In this document: piece by piece, positions 14,989-22,498 of the stretch
How the letters are laid out: every line of letters begins with the position of its first letter
Position numbering within the stretch: position 1 is the stretch's first letter
Assembly: GCA_017883165.1 (NCBI GenBank)
Contig: JADGOC010000026.1
Location: 1 to 32,741 of the forward strand
Direction: 5' to 3'
Source of the DNA: Acidobacteriota bacterium
GTDB taxonomy: Bacteria > Acidobacteriota > Vicinamibacteria > Vicinamibacterales > CAVVIG01
Length of the DNA stretch: 32,741 bases
Position numbers and translations under genes: made by a program
The notes under the pieces: generated by a model
What the model was told of the DNA's origin: nothing
Seen by the model: the letters and a program-made list of their open reading frames with translations, nothing else
Databases searched by the model: none

Positions 14989-17730
14989 ATGTCTGAATTC
15001 CGAACGCATCCGGATCCGTCGACCTGGGATGACTACGTCGACTTCGAGTCGACGAGCTGGCCGACAAAAGATCGGCGCCACTACTGGATCATTCCGAGCA
15101 TCTGTTTCAACTGCGAGTCGGCGTGCGGCATTCTGGCCTACGTCGACAAGGAACAGCTGACCGTCCGCAAGGTCGAGGGCAACCCGGTGCATCCCGGCAG
15201 CCGCGGCCGCACGTGCGCCAAGGGCGTCGTCACGCCGAACCAGCTCGAGGATCCCGATCGCATTCTCTATCCGCTCGTGCGCGACGGCGAGCGCGGATCG
15301 GGTAAATGGCGGCAGGTCTCATGGGACGAGGCGCTCGACGACATCGGCGGCCGCATTCGCAAGGCGATCGTCGAGAACCGCCGGCACGAAATCATGTATC
15401 ACGTCGGGCGGCCCGGCGAGGACGGCTACGTGAACCGCGTGCTGCAGGCGTGGGGCATCGACGGCCACAACAGCCACACGAACGTCTGCTCTTCGTCGGC
15501 GCGGCTCGGCCATTTTCTCTGGACCGGCAACGACCGCCCGTCGCCCGACTACGCCAACGCGCAGACGATTCTGCTGCTGTCGTCGCATCTCGAGACGGGC
15601 CACTACTTCAACCCTCACGCGCAGCGGATCATCGAAGGCCAATCGAACGGCGCCGCGCTCATCGTCATCGATCCGCGGCTGTCGAACACGTCGGCCAAGG
15701 CCGACATGTGGCTGCCGGCGTATTCCGGCACCGAAGGCGCGCTCCTGCTCGCGATGGTGCGCGTGCTGCTCGAGGAAGAGCTCTACGATCGCGAGTTCGT
15801 CCGGCAGTGGGTCGACTGGCGGACGTATCTGAGGGCCGAACGTCCCGACCTCGCCGTGACCTTCGACAACTTTATCGTCGCGCTGAAGGAACTGTACGCG
15901 GAGTTCACGCCGGAATTCGCCGCGGAGGAAACCGGCGTCGATGCGGAGCTGATCGTCCGATCGGCCCGCGCGATCGGGCGGGCGGGCAGCCGCTTCAGCA
16001 CGCACAACTGGCGATCGGCGGCGGCCGGCAATCTGTGGGGCTGGCAGATCACGCGCTGCTTGTACCTGCTGGTCGTGCTCACCGGATCGGTCGCGACCAA
16101 GGGCGGCGTGAACCTACACCTCTCGAACAAGTTCGTGCCGAAGCATCCGACGCAGCCTCCGCCGGCCACGTATTGGAACGAGCTGCTGTTTCCGCGCGAG
16201 TATCCGCTCGCCTATTTCGAGATGAGCTTTCTGCTGCCGCATTTCCTAAAAGACAATCGCGGCAAGATCGACGTGTACTTCACGCGCGTCTACAACCCGC
16301 TCTGGACCAATCCTGACGGCTTCTCCTGGATGGAGATGCTGCAGGACAAAGAGAAGATCGGGCTGCACGTCGCGCTGACGCCGATCTGGAGCGAAACCGC
16401 GTGGTTCGCCGACTACATCCTGCCGATGGGCCTTGGCACCGAGCGCCACGACATGATGAGCCAGGAAACGCACGCCGCGCAGTGGCTCGGTTTCCGCCAG
16501 CCGGTGCTGCGCGTCGCGCGCGAAAAACGGGGCGAGAAGATCAACGCGACCTACGAGGCCAACCCCGGCGAGGTCTGGGAAGAAAACGAGTTCTGGGTGG
16601 CGCTGAGCTGGCGGATCGATCCGGACGGATCGCTCGGCATCCGCAAGCACTTCGAGTCGCCGTACCGGCCCGGCGAACCGGTAACGCAGGACGAGTACTA
16701 CGGCTGGGTGTTCGAGAATTCCGTCCCCGGCTTGCCCGACGCGGCGGCGAAGGAGGGGCTCACGCCGCTCGCCTACATGCGCAAGTACGGCGCGTTCAAG
16801 GTCAAGGACAACGTCTACAAGATGCACGAGCAGCCGCTCGCCGCCGACGCGCTCGCGGGCGCGACCGTCGACACGTCCGAAGAAGCGGTGGTCAAAGACG
16901 GCAAGACGATCGGCGTGTTCGTCGACGGGGTCGCGCGCGCCGGCTTCAACACGCTGTCGCGGCGCCTGGAGTTCTACGCCAAGACGCTCGTCGACTGGGG
17001 CTGGCCCGAACACGCGGTGCCCCGCTACGTGCCGGGGCACGTGCACTGGCGGACGATCAAACGCGAGGAAGGCGAATTCGATCTGCTGCCGAACTTCCGG
17101 CTGCCGACGCTCGTCCACACCCGTTCGCCGGTGAAGTGGCTGTACGAGATCTCGCACAGTAACCCGCTCTGGATCGCAACCGGCGATGCGCGCCGCTATG
17201 GAATCGAGACGGGCGATCTCGTGAAGGTCAACACGCGGATCGGATACTTCGTCACGCGCGCGTGGGTCACCGAAGGGATCCGGCCGGGCGTGCTCGGGAT
17301 GTCACACCATCTCGGGCGCTGGCGGCTGCACGAGGACGTCGGCAACCGCAACGCCTCGGCGCTCGTCCGGATCGATCGCGAGGGCTCGGGCTACAAGGTC
17401 TCGCAGATCCACGGCGCGCAGCCCTTCGAGAGCGGCGACCCCGACAGCGCGCGCATCTGGTGGAGCGAGATCGGCGTTCACCAGAACCTCACCTTCCCGG
17501 TGCAGCCCGATCCGGTCAGCGGGATGCACTGCTGGCATCAGCGCGTGACGCTCGAGAAGGCCGGGACGGACGACAAGTACGGCGACATCTTCGTCGACAC
17601 CGACAAGTCGCACGCGGTGTACAGAGAATGGCTGGCCATGACGCGGCCGGCGCCTGGGCCTGGCGGGCTGAGAAGGCCGCTCTGGTTCGATCGGCCGCTC
17701 CGGCCCGCACCGGACACGTACAAGCTCTAG
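14989..17730 (+). CDS. Molybdopterin oxidoreductase catalytic subunit (DMSO reductase family), SoeA/PsrA-like
   Basis: A 913-residue catalytic subunit. The N-terminal [4Fe-4S] site is formed by C39, C42, C46 and C76 (CFNCESAC, then GRTCAKG). The likely molybdenum ligand is C167 in TNVCSSSARL, a Cys-type site as in thiosulfate/polysulfide/tetrathionate reductases and SoeA and unlike the Ser of DMSO reductase. Residues ~170-560 carry the bis-MGD-binding domains, and the C-terminal third (~740-880) has the molydopterin dinucleotide beta-barrel (SNPLWIATGDARRYGIETGD, and GVLGMSHHLGRW). No twin-arginine signal is present, so the enzyme should face the cytoplasm, unlike exported PsrA, PhsA or TtrA but like SoeABC sulfite dehydrogenase. 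Combined with the sulfurtransferase and TauE genes next door, sulfite oxidation is my best guess; thiosulfate or polysulfide chemistry remains possible. Its stop is shared with the convergent gene in a CTAG. Confidence 0.88.
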   Translation: MSEFRTHPDPSTWDDYVDFESTSWPTKDRRHYWIIPSICFNCESACGILAYVDKEQLTVRKVEGNPVHPGSRGRTCAKGVVTPNQLEDPDRILYPLVRDGERGSGKWRQVSWDEALDDIGGRIRKAIVENRRHEIMYHVGRPGEDGYVNRVLQAWGIDGHNSHTNVCSSSARLGHFLWTGNDRPSPDYANAQTILLLSSHLETGHYFNPHAQRIIEGQSNGAALIVIDPRLSNTSAKADMWLPAYSGTEGALLLAMVRVLLEEELYDREFVRQWVDWRTYLRAERPDLAVTFDNFIVALKELYAEFTPEFAAEETGVDAELIVRSARAIGRAGSRFSTHNWRSAAAGNLWGWQITRCLYLLVVLTGSVATKGGVNLHLSNKFVPKHPTQPPPATYWNELLFPREYPLAYFEMSFLLPHFLKDNRGKIDVYFTRVYNPLWTNPDGFSWMEMLQDKEKIGLHVALTPIWSETAWFADYILPMGLGTERHDMMSQETHAAQWLGFRQPVLRVAREKRGEKINATYEANPGEVWEENEFWVALSWRIDPDGSLGIRKHFESPYRPGEPVTQDEYYGWVFENSVPGLPDAAAKEGLTPLAYMRKYGAFKVKDNVYKMHEQPLAADALAGATVDTSEEAVVKDGKTIGVFVDGVARAGFNTLSRRLEFYAKTLVDWGWPEHAVPRYVPGHVHWRTIKREEGEFDLLPNFRLPTLVHTRSPVKWLYEISHSNPLWIATGDARRYGIETGDLVKVNTRIGYFVTRAWVTEGIRPGVLGMSHHLGRWRLHEDVGNRNASALVRIDREGSGYKVSQIHGAQPFESGDPDSARIWWSEIGVHQNLTFPVQPDPVSGMHCWHQRVTLEKAGTDDKYGDIFVDTDKSHAVYREWLAMTRPAPGPGGLRRPLWFDRPLRPAPDTYKL

Positions 17731-18014
17731 CGCACCGCCGCGAACACGCCGGCCGCGAGCTCGCACAGCACGATCGTCGTCAACACGACGAACAGCCAGT
17801 CGCGCTCGAGGGCGTACTCGCCCACCGAAATCACGACGCGGCCAACCGGCGTCGCCATGAGAATGATGAGGCCGGCATTAAGGAGAAAATGCGCCGGGCC
17901 CGCCGCCGACGGCAGCATCGACAAGCCTAAACCGGCCGCCAGACACACCGCGCTCGCCGCCACACCGATGCGCAGCACGAGGCCGACCGCCGCTTCGAGC
18001 CGGAGGTCGCTCAC
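17727..18014 (-). CDS. DUF1634 membrane protein
   Basis: A 95-residue protein with three hydrophobic helices (around residues 8-28, 41-57 and 73-92), matching the small DUF1634 family usually encoded beside TauE/SafE transporters. The start is a GTG at 18014 in a 4-nt GTGA overlap with the transporter stop, a typical coupled arrangement. The frame stays open upstream but that extension is antisense-like and Arg-rich and is not part of the protein. It may be an accessory subunit of the transporter. The stop codon (TAG) lies in the CTAG that also stops the convergent molybdoenzyme gene. Confidence 0.75.
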   Translation of the reverse strand: MSDLRLEAAVGLVLRIGVAASAVCLAAGLGLSMLPSAAGPAHFLLNAGLIILMATPVGRVVISVGEYALERDWLFVVLTTIVLCELAAGVFAAVR

Positions 18015-18844
18015 TGGTTCCCCCGCACGAACATGAGTGCCGAGACGATCAGCAGGACCACCGCCATCAGCAGCTTGAGCCACTTGGCCTGCGTCCGCGC
18101 ACCGATGCGCAGCCCGCTCCAGGATCCGACCTGCACGCCGAGAACCGCCGCAGCGGCGAGCGGCGCGTTCAGCTGTCCGTGTCCGTAATAGACGACCGCG
18201 CCGCTGGTCGCGGTGACACCGATCATGAACGCGCTCGTCGCGGCCGCCGCGCGCAACGGCACGCCGCACCACGCGTTGAGCGCCGGCACTTTGATGACGC
18301 CGCCGCCGATGCCGAGGAGTGACGAGACGTTGCCGGCGACAAACGAGGCGCCGAGCGCGATCGGCAGGCGCCGGACACGATACGTGACGGTCCCGCCGCT
18401 CTCGTCTTCGTAATAGCGGCCGCCGAGGACGCCTGGGTCGGCCGCCGGATCGAGCAGGACGTTCCGCCGGCGCATGCGCGTGACCATGATCGCCGCCACG
18501 ACGGCGGCCACCACGCCGAACACTCGCTCGAGCGTCGCCTCTCTGAGATGCTGCGCGGTGACGGCGCCGAGGAGGCTGCCGGCCACGGTGGCCACTTCGA
18601 GCACCATGCCGAGCCGCAAGTTGATCAGGTGCTTGCCCGTCCGCCCCGCCGAGACGGCGCTCGACGTCGCGATGACGGTCGTCAGGCTGATGGCCGCCGC
18701 CGCCGTGAAGGGGAAGTTGAGCACGAGGGTGAGAAACGGCACGAGGAACACGCCGCCGCCGATCCCGAGCAGGGCGCCGAGGCTGCCCGCCAGGGCGCCC
18801 GCCCCGAAAATGACCAGCGCGATCGCGGCCGTTATAGGGGGCAT
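18011..18844 (-). CDS. TauE/SafE (TSUP) family sulfite/organosulfur exporter-type permease
   Basis: A 277-residue membrane protein with seven to eight helices. It shows the two internally repeated TSUP motifs: GSLGALLGIGGGVFLVPFL near residue 20-38 and NVSSLLGIGGGVIKVPAL near 172-190, each with the GIGGG signature. A ~35-residue cytoplasmic loop (RMRRRNVLLDPAAD to YRVRR) separates the halves. Members export sulfite, sulfoacetate or other sulfur anions. Placed between a sulfurtransferase and DUF1634, and facing a SoeA-like enzyme, it could remove excess sulfite from the cytoplasm. The ATG is 1 nt downstream of the preceding gene stop, so translation is coupled. Confidence 0.87.
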   Translation of the reverse strand: MPPITAAIALVIFGAGALAGSLGALLGIGGGVFLVPFLTLVLNFPFTAAAAISLTTVIATSSAVSAGRTGKHLINLRLGMVLEVATVAGSLLGAVTAQHLREATLERVFGVVAAVVAAIMVTRMRRRNVLLDPAADPGVLGGRYYEDESGGTVTYRVRRLPIALGASFVAGNVSSLLGIGGGVIKVPALNAWCGVPLRAAAATSAFMIGVTATSGAVVYYGHGQLNAPLAAAAVLGVQVGSWSGLRIGARTQAKWLKLLMAVVLLIVSALMFVRGNQ

Positions 18845-18845
18845 G

Positions 18846-19067
18846 TCACGTCGTAAACCTGCGCGTCTGGCTGAGGTAACGTTCGGCTTTCGCGAGCGCC
18901 AGCCGTTCCGCTTCCTCGCGCGTCGTCCCGTCCGCGCGCGCGAACCGCGCGCCCGGATCGACGTTGGCGATCGTGCAGTGATACACGTCGCCCAGCTTGT
19001 AGGTTTCGATCGTGATCGCCCAGCCGGCGAGTTCCTGCTGATGGCGCGAGTAGTCTTCTGGTTTCAT
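18846..19067 (-). CDS. Small conserved-looking hypothetical protein (73 aa)
   Basis: A soluble 73-residue protein between the sulfurtransferase (4 nt upstream) and TauE (1 nt downstream) genes, so clearly a member of this operon. The sequence has an N-terminal amphipathic helix (PEDYSRHQQELAGW), a central beta-rich segment (AITIETYKLGDVYHCTIANVDPG) and a C-terminal helix (TREEAERLALAKAERYL), an alpha-beta-alpha pattern like a small single-domain binding protein. It has one Cys (in VYHCTIAN). I do not recognise a family. A role in sulfur handling or in regulating the transporter would be inferred only from position. Confidence 0.65.
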   Translation of the reverse strand: MKPEDYSRHQQELAGWAITIETYKLGDVYHCTIANVDPGARFARADGTTREEAERLALAKAERYLSQTRRFTT

Positions 19068-19071
19068 CTCT

Positions 19072-19911
19072 TTACGGCTTCTCCACCTGGACGCCGACGA
19101 GGTTGCCCCACTCGGTCCACGAACCGTCGTAGTTCTTCACATTGTCAAACCCGAGCAGATACTTCAGCACGAACCAGGTGTGGCTCGAGCGCTCGCCGAT
19201 GCGGCAGTACGCAATCACCGGCTTATCGGCGGTGATTCCCTGCGCGCCGTACAGTTTTTTCAGATCCTCATAGCTCTTGAACGTCCCGTCGTCGTTGCAC
19301 GCCTTCCCCCACGGGATGCTCTTCGCACCGGGAATGTGGCCGCCCCGCTGGCACGTCTCGGGCAATCCGGGCGGCGCAAGAATCTCGCCCGTGAATTCCT
19401 GCGGGCTGCGCACGTCGATGAGCGCGGTGCTCTTGCTCTGCATCGCGTTCTGAACCTCGGGCAGAAACGCGCGCAGCGACAGGTCCGGCGCCTTCACCTT
19501 GTAAGTCTTCTCCGGGAACGCCGGCTTGTCCGTCGCGAGATCGCGGCCTTCGGCGAGCCACTTCTTGCGGCCGCCGTCCATGATGCGCACGTCCTGGTGA
19601 CCGTAGATCTTGAGCTGCCAGAACGCCCAGGCCGCGAACCAGTTGTTGTTGTCGCCGTAGAGCACGATGGTGGTCTTGTTATCGATGCCGGTCTTCCCGA
19701 GAAGCGTCTCGAGCGCCGCGAGGGGGACGATGTCTCGGACGACGGTGTCGCAGAGCTCGGTGGACCAGTTCCAGCGGGCGGCGCCAGGCACGTGGCCCTG
19801 GTCGTATGCGGTCGTGTCGACGTCCACTTCGACGACGCGGACACCGGTATCGGTCGCGTGCTGGGCGACCCAGTCAGTCGTGACGAGTACGTTCGGAAGT
19901 GTGGGTGACAT
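19072..19911 (-). CDS. Thiosulfate/3-mercaptopyruvate sulfurtransferase (two-domain rhodanese)
   Basis: A 279-residue tandem rhodanese. The N-terminal inactive domain (~1-130) includes YDQGHVPGAARW and LYGDNNN, with no Cys at the loop. The C-terminal domain has DVRSPQEFTGE, GHIPGAKSIPWG and the active-site loop C236-R-I-G-E-R-S, the form known from mycobacterial CysA/SseA-type thiosulfate sulfurtransferases. Length is typical (270-290). It would move sulfane sulfur from thiosulfate or mercaptopyruvate to an acceptor, releasing sulfite when thiosulfate is used. It leads the minus operon sulfurtransferase-73 aa-TauE-DUF1634. A GAGGA Shine-Dalgarno lies about 6 nt before the ATG, and a TAAAAT -10-like box further upstream. 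Confidence 0.9.
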   Translation of the reverse strand: MSPTLPNVLVTTDWVAQHATDTGVRVVEVDVDTTAYDQGHVPGAARWNWSTELCDTVVRDIVPLAALETLLGKTGIDNKTTIVLYGDNNNWFAAWAFWQLKIYGHQDVRIMDGGRKKWLAEGRDLATDKPAFPEKTYKVKAPDLSLRAFLPEVQNAMQSKSTALIDVRSPQEFTGEILAPPGLPETCQRGGHIPGAKSIPWGKACNDDGTFKSYEDLKKLYGAQGITADKPVIAYCRIGERSSHTWFVLKYLLGFDNVKNYDGSWTEWGNLVGVQVEKP

Positions 19912-19944
19912 GACGATCCTCGCTGTCCAAGTTCAGAGCTGATG

Positions 19945-19950
19945 ATTTTA
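19945..19950 (-). promoter_or_regulatory. Putative -10 box of the sulfurtransferase operon
   Basis: On the minus strand TAAAAT (19950 to 19945), preceded by TG, lies 33 nt before the sulfurtransferase ATG, with the GAGGA Shine-Dalgarno between them. The -35 position would fall in the GC-rich hairpin that ends panE and shows no match to TTGACA. A weak but plausible promoter. Confidence 0.35.
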
Positions 19951-19965
19951 CACCGGCCTATGTGG

Positions 19966-19986
19966 CGCGGGCCTCTCAGGCCCGCG
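19966..19986 (-). terminator. Terminator-like hairpin at the end of panE
   Basis: A perfect 8-bp inverted repeat (CGCGGGCC at 19966-19973 and GGCCCGCG at 19979-19986) with a 5-nt loop, in which the panE stop codon (19976-19978) sits. No U-tract follows in the direction of transcription, only CACATAGG, so it may be an mRNA 3'-end stabiliser or Rho-associated terminator more than a classical intrinsic one. Confidence 0.5.
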
Positions 19987-20914
19987 ATCGTGGCGTCCCC
20001 GCGGCATGCGGCTTCAGCACGGCGTACAGCGCAGCCATGACTGGCGTCGGCGTCCGCGTCTTCGCCGCGCGGCGCACGACCGCTCCAAGGAGCGCCTCGA
20101 CTTCGATCGGCTTCCCTTGCTGGAGATCGATCAGCAGCGACGACCTGGTGTCGGGCGGAATCGCATCGACGTACGGCAGGATCCGGTCGACAACGTCCGC
20201 CGGCAGCGCGATCCCGCCCGCGCGCGCCACCGCCTCGACCTCGCGGAAGGCGGCGATCACCTGCGCCCGCCCGAATGGATCCGCCCACAGCGGGCCGATC
20301 GGCAGCCTGGCGGCGCCGGTGAACGCGGCAAACGGCGCGAGAAAGCAGAACTTCTCCCAGATGGCCACGCGCGCGTCGGCGACCGGCTCGGCGATGATGT
20401 CGGCGCCGGTGAACGCATCGCTGATTCTCTGCACGCGCTCCGAGACGCGCGAGGTGTCGCCGGACACCTCGCCGAACACGATGCGCCGGTGTGTGCCGGT
20501 TTGCTCGATCACGCCCGGCTCACGGAGCGCCGTCGCGATATAGGTCGATCCGCCGAGCACGCGCGACGCACCGACCAGCGCCGCGATCTCGTCCACGCTC
20601 TCGACGCCGTTCTGCAGCGTCAGCGCCGTGGTCCCCTCGCCGACGAGCGCCTTCAAGATCGGCAGCGCGTCGTGGTTGCTGTACGCCTTGACGGTGAAGA
20701 TGGCGACGTCAACCGGCGGGACCTGCGCCGCGTGCTCTTCCGCGCGCGCCTTGACCACGAAGCCGCCGAGCGGACTCTTGATCGCCAGCCCGCGTTCGCG
20801 TATCGCGGCCAGATGCGCGCCGCGCGCGATGAACGTGACGTCGTGGCCGGCGCGCGCCAATTTCGCGCCGTAGTAACCGCCGACCGCGCCGGAGCCGACG
20901 ATGGCGAATTTCAT
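19976..20914 (-). CDS. panE: 2-dehydropantoate 2-reductase (ketopantoate reductase)
   Basis: A 312-residue NADPH-dependent reductase of the ApbA/PanE family. It shows the Rossmann motif IVGSGAVGGYYGAKLA (5-20), FTVKAY with K76, QNGVES (101-106), the catalytic Lys in WEKFCFLA (K188) and the C-terminal SSLLIDLQQGKPIEVEALLG with the conserved Glu. It would make pantoate for coenzyme A synthesis or reduce a related 2-oxo acid. The start is the ATG at 20914 in a 4-nt ATGA overlap with the upstream gene; the reading frame stays open far upstream but antisense to the DUF4760-like gene. It is last in a minus operon with the DUF4760-like and M14 genes. As PanE paralogues vary, the exact substrate is uncertain. 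Confidence 0.85.
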   Translation of the reverse strand: MKFAIVGSGAVGGYYGAKLARAGHDVTFIARGAHLAAIRERGLAIKSPLGGFVVKARAEEHAAQVPPVDVAIFTVKAYSNHDALPILKALVGEGTTALTLQNGVESVDEIAALVGASRVLGGSTYIATALREPGVIEQTGTHRRIVFGEVSGDTSRVSERVQRISDAFTGADIIAEPVADARVAIWEKFCFLAPFAAFTGAARLPIGPLWADPFGRAQVIAAFREVEAVARAGGIALPADVVDRILPYVDAIPPDTRSSLLIDLQQGKPIEVEALLGAVVRRAAKTRTPTPVMAALYAVLKPHAAGTPRSRA

Positions 20915-21354
20915 CCGCGCACGCGCGCGCTGAAGGCCTGATACGCGCCAGGCGCCTGCTTGTTCCACCAGTCGATATACGCGTGGGCCACGCTCTCGAG
21001 GTTTCTGAACTCGATCGGATTCTTGTTCGCCTCGCGGATCTGCGGCAGCACGTCGCGTATGCGCTCCCAGCAGAGCAGCAGCTCGCGGCCGCTCTCGAAG
21101 AACAACTCCTGGCTGAGCACGCCGCTCGTCATGAACGACGCCACCATTTCCCAGTAGGTCGTCACCATGCGGTACGAGGCGTTCGGCTCGCTGCCCGGCG
21201 GGCAGAGCGCGTTGAACGCGTCGAGCGTCTTGACCTTGAACGACGCGACGAACCACCGCCGCGCTTCCCGCAAACGATCTTCGCGCCGCACTTCATACAG
21301 CGTTAGCAGCAGCTTCACATCGTCGTATGTCGCTCTCGGTACACCGCTCATCAT
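20911..21354 (-). CDS. DUF4760-like protein of unknown function
   Basis: A 147-residue soluble helical protein. The composition (charged helices REDRLREARRWFV, EMVASFMTSGVLSQELFFESG, WERIRDVLPQIREA) and the motif YRMVTTYWEMVASF resemble the DUF4760 family, which I recognise only tentatively. Two Met codons begin the frame (21354 and 21351); AGGA is 9 nt before the first. The stop overlaps panE (ATGA), and it begins 11 nt after the M14 gene stop, so the three are one transcript. No catalytic motif is evident. Confidence 0.6.
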   Translation of the reverse strand: MMSGVPRATYDDVKLLLTLYEVRREDRLREARRWFVASFKVKTLDAFNALCPPGSEPNASYRMVTTYWEMVASFMTSGVLSQELFFESGRELLLCWERIRDVLPQIREANKNPIEFRNLESVAHAYIDWWNKQAPGAYQAFSARVRG

Positions 21355-21365
21355 GGTCGTGGATC

Positions 21366-22430
21366 CTACTTCTTGGCCGGCCGGACGAGGCCGACATTGG
21401 CAATCGTATCGCCCTTCTTCAGCGACGGCAGCGCGCGGACAAACAGAATGATGCCGGTATCGGGCGCCACGATTTCCTGCAGCTGACGATTCAGGTAATC
21501 GGTGACCACGCCGATCTTGGCGCCCTTGACGACGCGGGCGTCGCGGTCGACGAGCGGCTGAAACACGCCGTCCTGTTCCGCCGCAATCGTCACGACCTTT
21601 TCGATCCAGACCGGGGCATGCACCGGTGTCCCCGCCGGCGGCGTCATCTTGAGATGGGCCATCACGCCCCGCACGCCGTTGACGAGCATCGCCACGTCAT
21701 GTGCCTGGACCGGGCCCGAGCGGCCGGCCTCGGCCGTGAATGACGGCTTGCCTCGCGTGGATGCGGCATTCTCGAGGTACCGCGCGGCGTTCGGATCCTT
21801 GGGACGATCGGCGGAGATGATGATGTGGTCCAGACCGAACGCCAGGACCATGGCGCGCGACGCCTCGTCCTGCTTCTGATTGCCGGTCACCGTCCAGTAG
21901 CTGTACGGGCGGAGGTTTTCGTCGAGGTCGCCCCCGTGCAGGTCGATCAGATGATCGCACCTCTCCACGACCTCTTTCGTGATGACGTACGACGCGCGAT
22001 CGGTCTGCGTCCCGTTCGGATCGCCCGGATAGAACCGGTTCATGCTTTTGTTGTCGGTCGGGTTGACGTGCGGCACAATCTTCTCGAACGACGGGATGTT
22101 GACGATCGGAATGAGCACAAGCGTGCCCGAGAGCTCGCGGGGATTGACGCTGTTGATCAGGCGCTCGACGGCCATGATCGACGCGTACTCGGTGCCGTGG
22201 GCTCCGGAGACCACGGCGAGCACCGGACCCGGCTTCGCGCCGTGAAGGACGGCGACCGGAATGTCGTAGCCCGCATCCGAGCCGGCCGGCACCGTGAGGA
22301 CGCCGAGCGCTTTCTGTCCCCGCGCGGCGGTCGCGGTCCCGACCGTAAATGATGGACGGGCGTCCTGTGCAACCACAAGACCTGGCGCCAATAACAGGAC
22401 GACCGACGTCAACGCGGCACGTGTCAGCAT
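21366..22430 (-). CDS. Secreted M14-like succinylglutamate desuccinylase/aspartoacylase family protein
   Basis: A 354-residue zinc hydrolase-like protein. It has a clear Sec signal peptide (MLTRAALTSVVLLLAPGLVVAQ, cleavage near AQ-D). Zinc ligands expected for the family are visible: H78 and E81 in SGAHGTEY, and H165 in LIDLHGGD; the general-base Glu is E234 in FTAEAG. A C-terminal ~60-residue all-beta extension (QPLVDRDARVVKGAKIGVVTDYLN) is typical of this subfamily. Acting in the periplasm, it would cleave an N-acyl amino acid or a related amide; the substrate is not predictable. It is first in the minus operon and diverges from the aldehyde dehydrogenase gene, with GAGAGAG before the start. 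Confidence 0.82.
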   Translation of the reverse strand: MLTRAALTSVVLLLAPGLVVAQDARPSFTVGTATAARGQKALGVLTVPAGSDAGYDIPVAVLHGAKPGPVLAVVSGAHGTEYASIMAVERLINSVNPRELSGTLVLIPIVNIPSFEKIVPHVNPTDNKSMNRFYPGDPNGTQTDRASYVITKEVVERCDHLIDLHGGDLDENLRPYSYWTVTGNQKQDEASRAMVLAFGLDHIIISADRPKDPNAARYLENAASTRGKPSFTAEAGRSGPVQAHDVAMLVNGVRGVMAHLKMTPPAGTPVHAPVWIEKVVTIAAEQDGVFQPLVDRDARVVKGAKIGVVTDYLNRQLQEIVAPDTGIILFVRALPSLKKGDTIANVGLVRPAKK

Positions 22431-22452
22431 GGTTTACTCTCTCGCCAGCAAC

Positions 22453-22482
22453 TTTACAACGGTTCGAGCAACTGAATATAGT
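22453..22482 (+). promoter_or_regulatory. Sigma-70-type promoter of the aldehyde dehydrogenase gene
   Basis: TTTACA at 22453-22458 and TATAGT at 22477-22482 are separated by 18 nt, a good -35/-10 pair. Transcription would start near 22489, giving a leader of only ~10 nt before the GTG start and no Shine-Dalgarno. On the opposite strand a TAAAGT-like box lies in the same region and could serve the M14 gene. Confidence 0.5.
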
Positions 22483-22498
22483 TGACTGTTGCGACCGC

